From contig JAILZY010000125.1 of the NCBI GenBank assembly GCA_023512255.1, positions 1 through 8,786 on the forward strand: 8,786 nucleotides of DNA, in the 5' to 3' direction. Within the stretch, counting starts at the first letter, position 1; every line of letters starts with the position of its first letter. This document shows, one piece after another, positions 6,319 through 8,786 of this stretch. The stretch comes from a bacterium. GTDB lineage: Bacteria; SZUA-182; DTGQ01. Made by a program: the position numbers and the translations under genes. Under the pieces are notes generated by a model. It was not told the origin of the DNA. It saw only the letters and a program-made list of their open reading frames with translations, and did not search any database.

Positions 6319-7058
6319 GACTCATCGAGATTAAAAAACTTGAGGGGACAATTGTGTTAAAAAGCGGACTTCATATTGGCTCAGGCAATATGGAAATGCA
6401 TATTGGCGGAACAGACATGCCGGTAATCAAGCATCCCCATACCCTCGAACCCTATATCCCTGGCTCTTCACTTAAAGGAAAGGTCCGCTCTCTTCTTGAA
6501 ATGGAAAGCGGCCTGATGATCTACACCAATGGGGATGTGGTCTCAGGGAAGACCTTGAAGGAAGTAGCTAATGATCCTAAACTAAAGGACAAGGGTGAGG
6601 CTATACTGAAACTACTAAAGGACAAGGGTGAGGCTATACTGAAAATTTTTGGCTCAAGCGGTGCAGATAAGGAAGATGAAACAGGGTTTGGGCCAACTAG
6701 GGTCTCTTTTGCGGACTGCTATCTGGCAGATGATTGGAGGGAGAAGGCTAAAGAGAATCGCTGGCTTCTGACTGAAGAAAAATCTGAAAATATTATTAAT
6801 AGGATCAAGGGTGTGGCCGAGCATCCGCGCTTTATTGAGCGGGTGCCAGAGGGAGCCAAATTTTCTTTCTTAATCACCTTTAAGGTGCTAGAAGATAGCG
6901 ATAATAAGCTTTTTGATAGCGTGCTTTTGAAAGGGCTTAAGCTTCTTGAGATGGATACCCTTGGTGGAAACGGCAGCCGGGGCTATGGAAGGATTAAGTT
7001 TGAGTTTAAAGACCAAGAAGTAGAAAAAAAATTTGCGGCCCTGAATCCCTTTTCATGA
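6315..7058 (+). CDS. csm3: Type III-A CRISPR RAMP protein Csm3 (Cas7), target RNA nuclease
   Basis: This 247-residue backbone subunit binds the crRNA in repeated copies and cuts the target RNA at six-base intervals. The RAMP fold is shown by LKSGLHIGSGN near the N-terminus, IPGSSLKGKVRSLLE (48-62), FGSSG (112-116) and the glycine-rich loop GGNGSRGYGRI (217-227). D34 in IGGTDMPVIK is at the position of the catalytic aspartate known in other Csm3 proteins, so target cutting should work. An 11-residue tandem duplication (90-100 and 101-111, LKDKGEAILK in both) lies in the region before FGSSG and lengthens the protein. AAGGAGG at 6302-6308 is six bases before the start, which overlaps the csm2 stop. 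Confidence 0.95.
   Translation: MRLIEIKKLEGTIVLKSGLHIGSGNMEMHIGGTDMPVIKHPHTLEPYIPGSSLKGKVRSLLEMESGLMIYTNGDVVSGKTLKEVANDPKLKDKGEAILKLLKDKGEAILKIFGSSGADKEDETGFGPTRVSFADCYLADDWREKAKENRWLLTEEKSENIINRIKGVAEHPRFIERVPEGAKFSFLITFKVLEDSDNKLFDSVLLKGLKLLEMDTLGGNGSRGYGRIKFEFKDQEVEKKFAALNPFS
6581..6646 (+). repeat. 33-base in-frame tandem duplication inside csm3
   Basis: Bases 6581-6613 and 6614-6646 are head-to-tail copies that are identical over their first 31 bases. The period is 33 bases, or eleven codons. Such near identity at the DNA level, including third codon positions, points to a recent event. Confidence 0.93.
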
Positions 7059-7071
7059 GGAGGGGAAAACC

Positions 7072-8163
7072 ATGGAGGTCTATGAGATAACCATAAAACC
7101 ACTCTCAGGATTTGGGACGCCGTTGAAAGGGGATACCATATTCGGGCAATTTTGCTGGCAGATTGTCTATGATGATACGCTTTGCCATAAAACTCTTGAC
7201 AGTCTCCTTGCCCAATACCATACCAGCCCCTTCATTATCTTTTCATCTGCTTATCCAAAGATTAAGATCGGGCAAAAGGATCATTATGCCTTGAAGACTC
7301 CTGCCCTGCCTATGGTGGAATTATTTGATCTGCCAGAGGATAAGAAAGAGAAGATCAAAAAGCGCAAAGAATATAAGAGCAAGGTGTGGATGATCCTTAA
7401 GGAGAGTGGTCAGATATCATCTTTTCGTGAGCTAGAAAAACTTACTAACCAAGAGCTTCTCGATAAGATCAAAGTGAGTGTAGCTGCCGAGGCTGGAGGC
7501 AGAAAATTAGCCAAAAGAGGCGGAGCTAAAAGCCTTGTGGCCACCTTCAATCAGCCGCACAACACCATCAACAGGCTTACTGGCAAGACCGGCGAGGGCC
7601 GCTTTGCTCCGTTTGCGGTTGAGCAGGAGGTATTTTATCCTGATAGCGAATTGGCGTTGTTTGTCGGCCTTGATGAATCAACCATAGATATTGCCCAAGT
7701 AAAGAAAGCTCTTGAGCGAATAGGTGCTTTTGGGTTTGGTAAGGATGGATCATCAGGGTTAGGCAGGTTTGCCGTAGTAGGTGAGCCTAGGAAAATTGAC
7801 CTCGCTAAGCTGGGCAGCAGCTCACCGAATGCCTGCTATACGCTTGCTCCGTGCGTTCCTGAGAAAGACACTTTCGATGAGGTATTTTTTACCCCTTTTG
7901 TTAGGTTTGGTAGGCATGGGGATACGCTGGCTAAGTCTAGTAATCCATTCAAAAATCCTGTAATCATGGCCGATGAGGGAGGAGTATTAAGGCCAAAGGA
8001 TAATAGCCGGGTATTCAGCAAGCCCTACCTTGGTTTGGCTATATCTGACATCTCAAAGGTAGAACCCAACTCGGTAGCCCAAGGCTATACCCTTTATATT
8101 CCGGTTTCAATCTCAACTAAAGAACCTAAGGCAGCCACTCCGGATTCGGGCAGAGCAGGTTGA
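7072..8163 (+). CDS. csm4: Type III-A CRISPR RAMP protein Csm4 (Cas5-like)
   Basis: This 363-residue RAMP protein should cap the 5'-tag end of the crRNA and join it to Cas10. The N-terminus has the family signature SGFGTPLKGDTIFGQFCW (12-29). NTINRLTGKTGEGRFAPF (164-181) and the glycine-rich loop GFGKDGSSGLGRF (221-233) follow. The C-terminal RAMP-like half includes FFTPFVRFGRHGD (272-284) and GGVLRPKDNSRVFSKPYLG (303-321), as in other Csm4 proteins. A lysine-rich segment at about 89-104 is probably an exposed loop. The length and frame are normal. GAGGAGG (7057-7063) overlaps the csm3 stop and lies eight bases before the ATG. The last codons carry the region ahead of csm5. Confidence 0.94.
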   Translation: MEVYEITIKPLSGFGTPLKGDTIFGQFCWQIVYDDTLCHKTLDSLLAQYHTSPFIIFSSAYPKIKIGQKDHYALKTPALPMVELFDLPEDKKEKIKKRKEYKSKVWMILKESGQISSFRELEKLTNQELLDKIKVSVAAEAGGRKLAKRGGAKSLVATFNQPHNTINRLTGKTGEGRFAPFAVEQEVFYPDSELALFVGLDESTIDIAQVKKALERIGAFGFGKDGSSGLGRFAVVGEPRKIDLAKLGSSSPNACYTLAPCVPEKDTFDEVFFTPFVRFGRHGDTLAKSSNPFKNPVIMADEGGVLRPKDNSRVFSKPYLGLAISDISKVEPNSVAQGYTLYIPVSISTKEPKAATPDSGRAG

Positions 8164-8177
8164 AGGAGAAGTATAAG

Positions 8178-8786
8178 ATGGAAAAACCACTTAAAATAAG
8201 GATGCATATCATATCACCGGTACATATTGGCTGTGGCGATGCATATGAGCCAACAAGCTTTGTCATTGATGAGAAAAGCGGGAAGCTGATTGAATTCGAT
8301 CCCCTAGATTTTATCAGCTCTCTCTCACCACATGATAAGGAGCAATTTGCCAGCATCTGCATGGAGGGAACGCTTTCCTCGATTATCAAAATCTACCGAT
8401 TTATTTCAGACAGGAAGATCCAGATTATTAGTAAGGGTCGGCAGATCGAAATAGCCGCTGATCTGAAAGAACATTATAATAAAGTCAAGAAGCTGCCACT
8501 TCAGGATGAGCAAAAAATCAAGCAAGAGTTAAACAAATTTGCCATCAGCCGGACAGCTTATAATCCTCATACCAATCTGCCCTATATTCCAGGCACTTCG
8601 GTAAAAGGCGCCTTAAGAACAGCCTACCTGAGCAAGCTGGCCAAAGATAAGGGGATAAAAGAGTGGTGGACAACACAATTGGCCAAAAAAGTCAAAGATA
8701 AAGAGCAGGCCCAGATGTTCCCCATATTTAAAATTAGGAGAAGTAGATAAGCTGCAGGGGAAGGGTATTGAGGTAAAAGACAATAG
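8178..8786 (+). CDS. csm5: Type III-A CRISPR RAMP protein Csm5 (Cas7-like), frame break near 8730, cut by window end
   Basis: Csm5 caps the 3' end of the crRNA in the Csm complex. I start it at ATG 8178, nine bases after AAGGAG (8163-8168); the TTG at 8160 lies ahead of that site and is a poor choice. The N-terminus MEKPLKIRMHIISPVHIGCG and the segment NLPYIPGTSVKGALRTAYLS (133-152) are typical. The frame ends at TAA 8748-8750 after 190 codons, about half the usual length, with the odd tail FPIFKIRRSR. From 8731 another frame is open to the window end and reads KLGEVDKLQGKGIEVKDN, which is a more natural continuation. Removing one A from the AAAA at 8730-8733 joins the two. The coordinates given cover the inferred gene, which continues past the window. 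Confidence 0.88.

Noticed and set aside
8160-8177. TTG at 8160 as the csm5 start
   Set aside because: It precedes the AAGGAG at 8163-8168; the ATG at 8178 has ideal spacing to that site.

Overview
The window is most of a type III-A (Csm) CRISPR-Cas operon, all on the + strand, from a bacterium of moderate base composition with strong AGGAGG-type ribosome binding sites. The sequence does not identify the organism further. The degenerate short tandem duplications in every gene gap of 80 bases or more suggest an environmental lineage with a duplication-prone genome, but that is inference.

Layout. Bases 3-122 are the last 39 codons of an unrecognised gene. A repeat-filled gap leads to cas6 (291-1256), the pre-crRNA endoribonuclease. 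A second repeat-filled gap precedes a CRISPR-associated NE0113-family (ring-nuclease/CARF type) gene (1364-2604), whose reading frame breaks near base 1574. A 467-base gene-free stretch follows, holding several tandem repeats, a 16-base imperfect palindrome and a possible -10 box. Then comes the effector operon: cas10/csm1 (3072-5753), csm2 (5857-6318), csm3 (6315-7058), csm4 (7072-8163) and csm5 (8178 to beyond the window end). csm5 also appears frameshifted, near base 8730. No CRISPR array, cas1, cas2 or HEPN-type Csm6/Csx1 effector is present in the window.

How the parts fit. Cas6 would cut the precursor to make crRNA. Csm4 and Cas10 would cap the 5' tag end of the complex. Csm3 would form the backbone and cut target RNA. 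Csm2 would form the inner small-subunit filament and Csm5 the 3' end. Cas10 keeps both its HD nuclease residues and its GGDD cyclase motif, so it should make cyclic oligoadenylate when target RNA binds. The NE0113-family protein is the only candidate receptor or degrader of that messenger visible here.

The most unusual feature is the signature of short tandem duplication. Near-perfect repeats with unit lengths of about 15-34 bases fill the gaps. Inside genes, three duplications have periods of 15, 33 and 93 bases, all multiples of three. They have lengthened Csm3 and built a His-rich linker in the NE0113-family protein. Two apparent single-base frame breaks are either real damage or assembly error.
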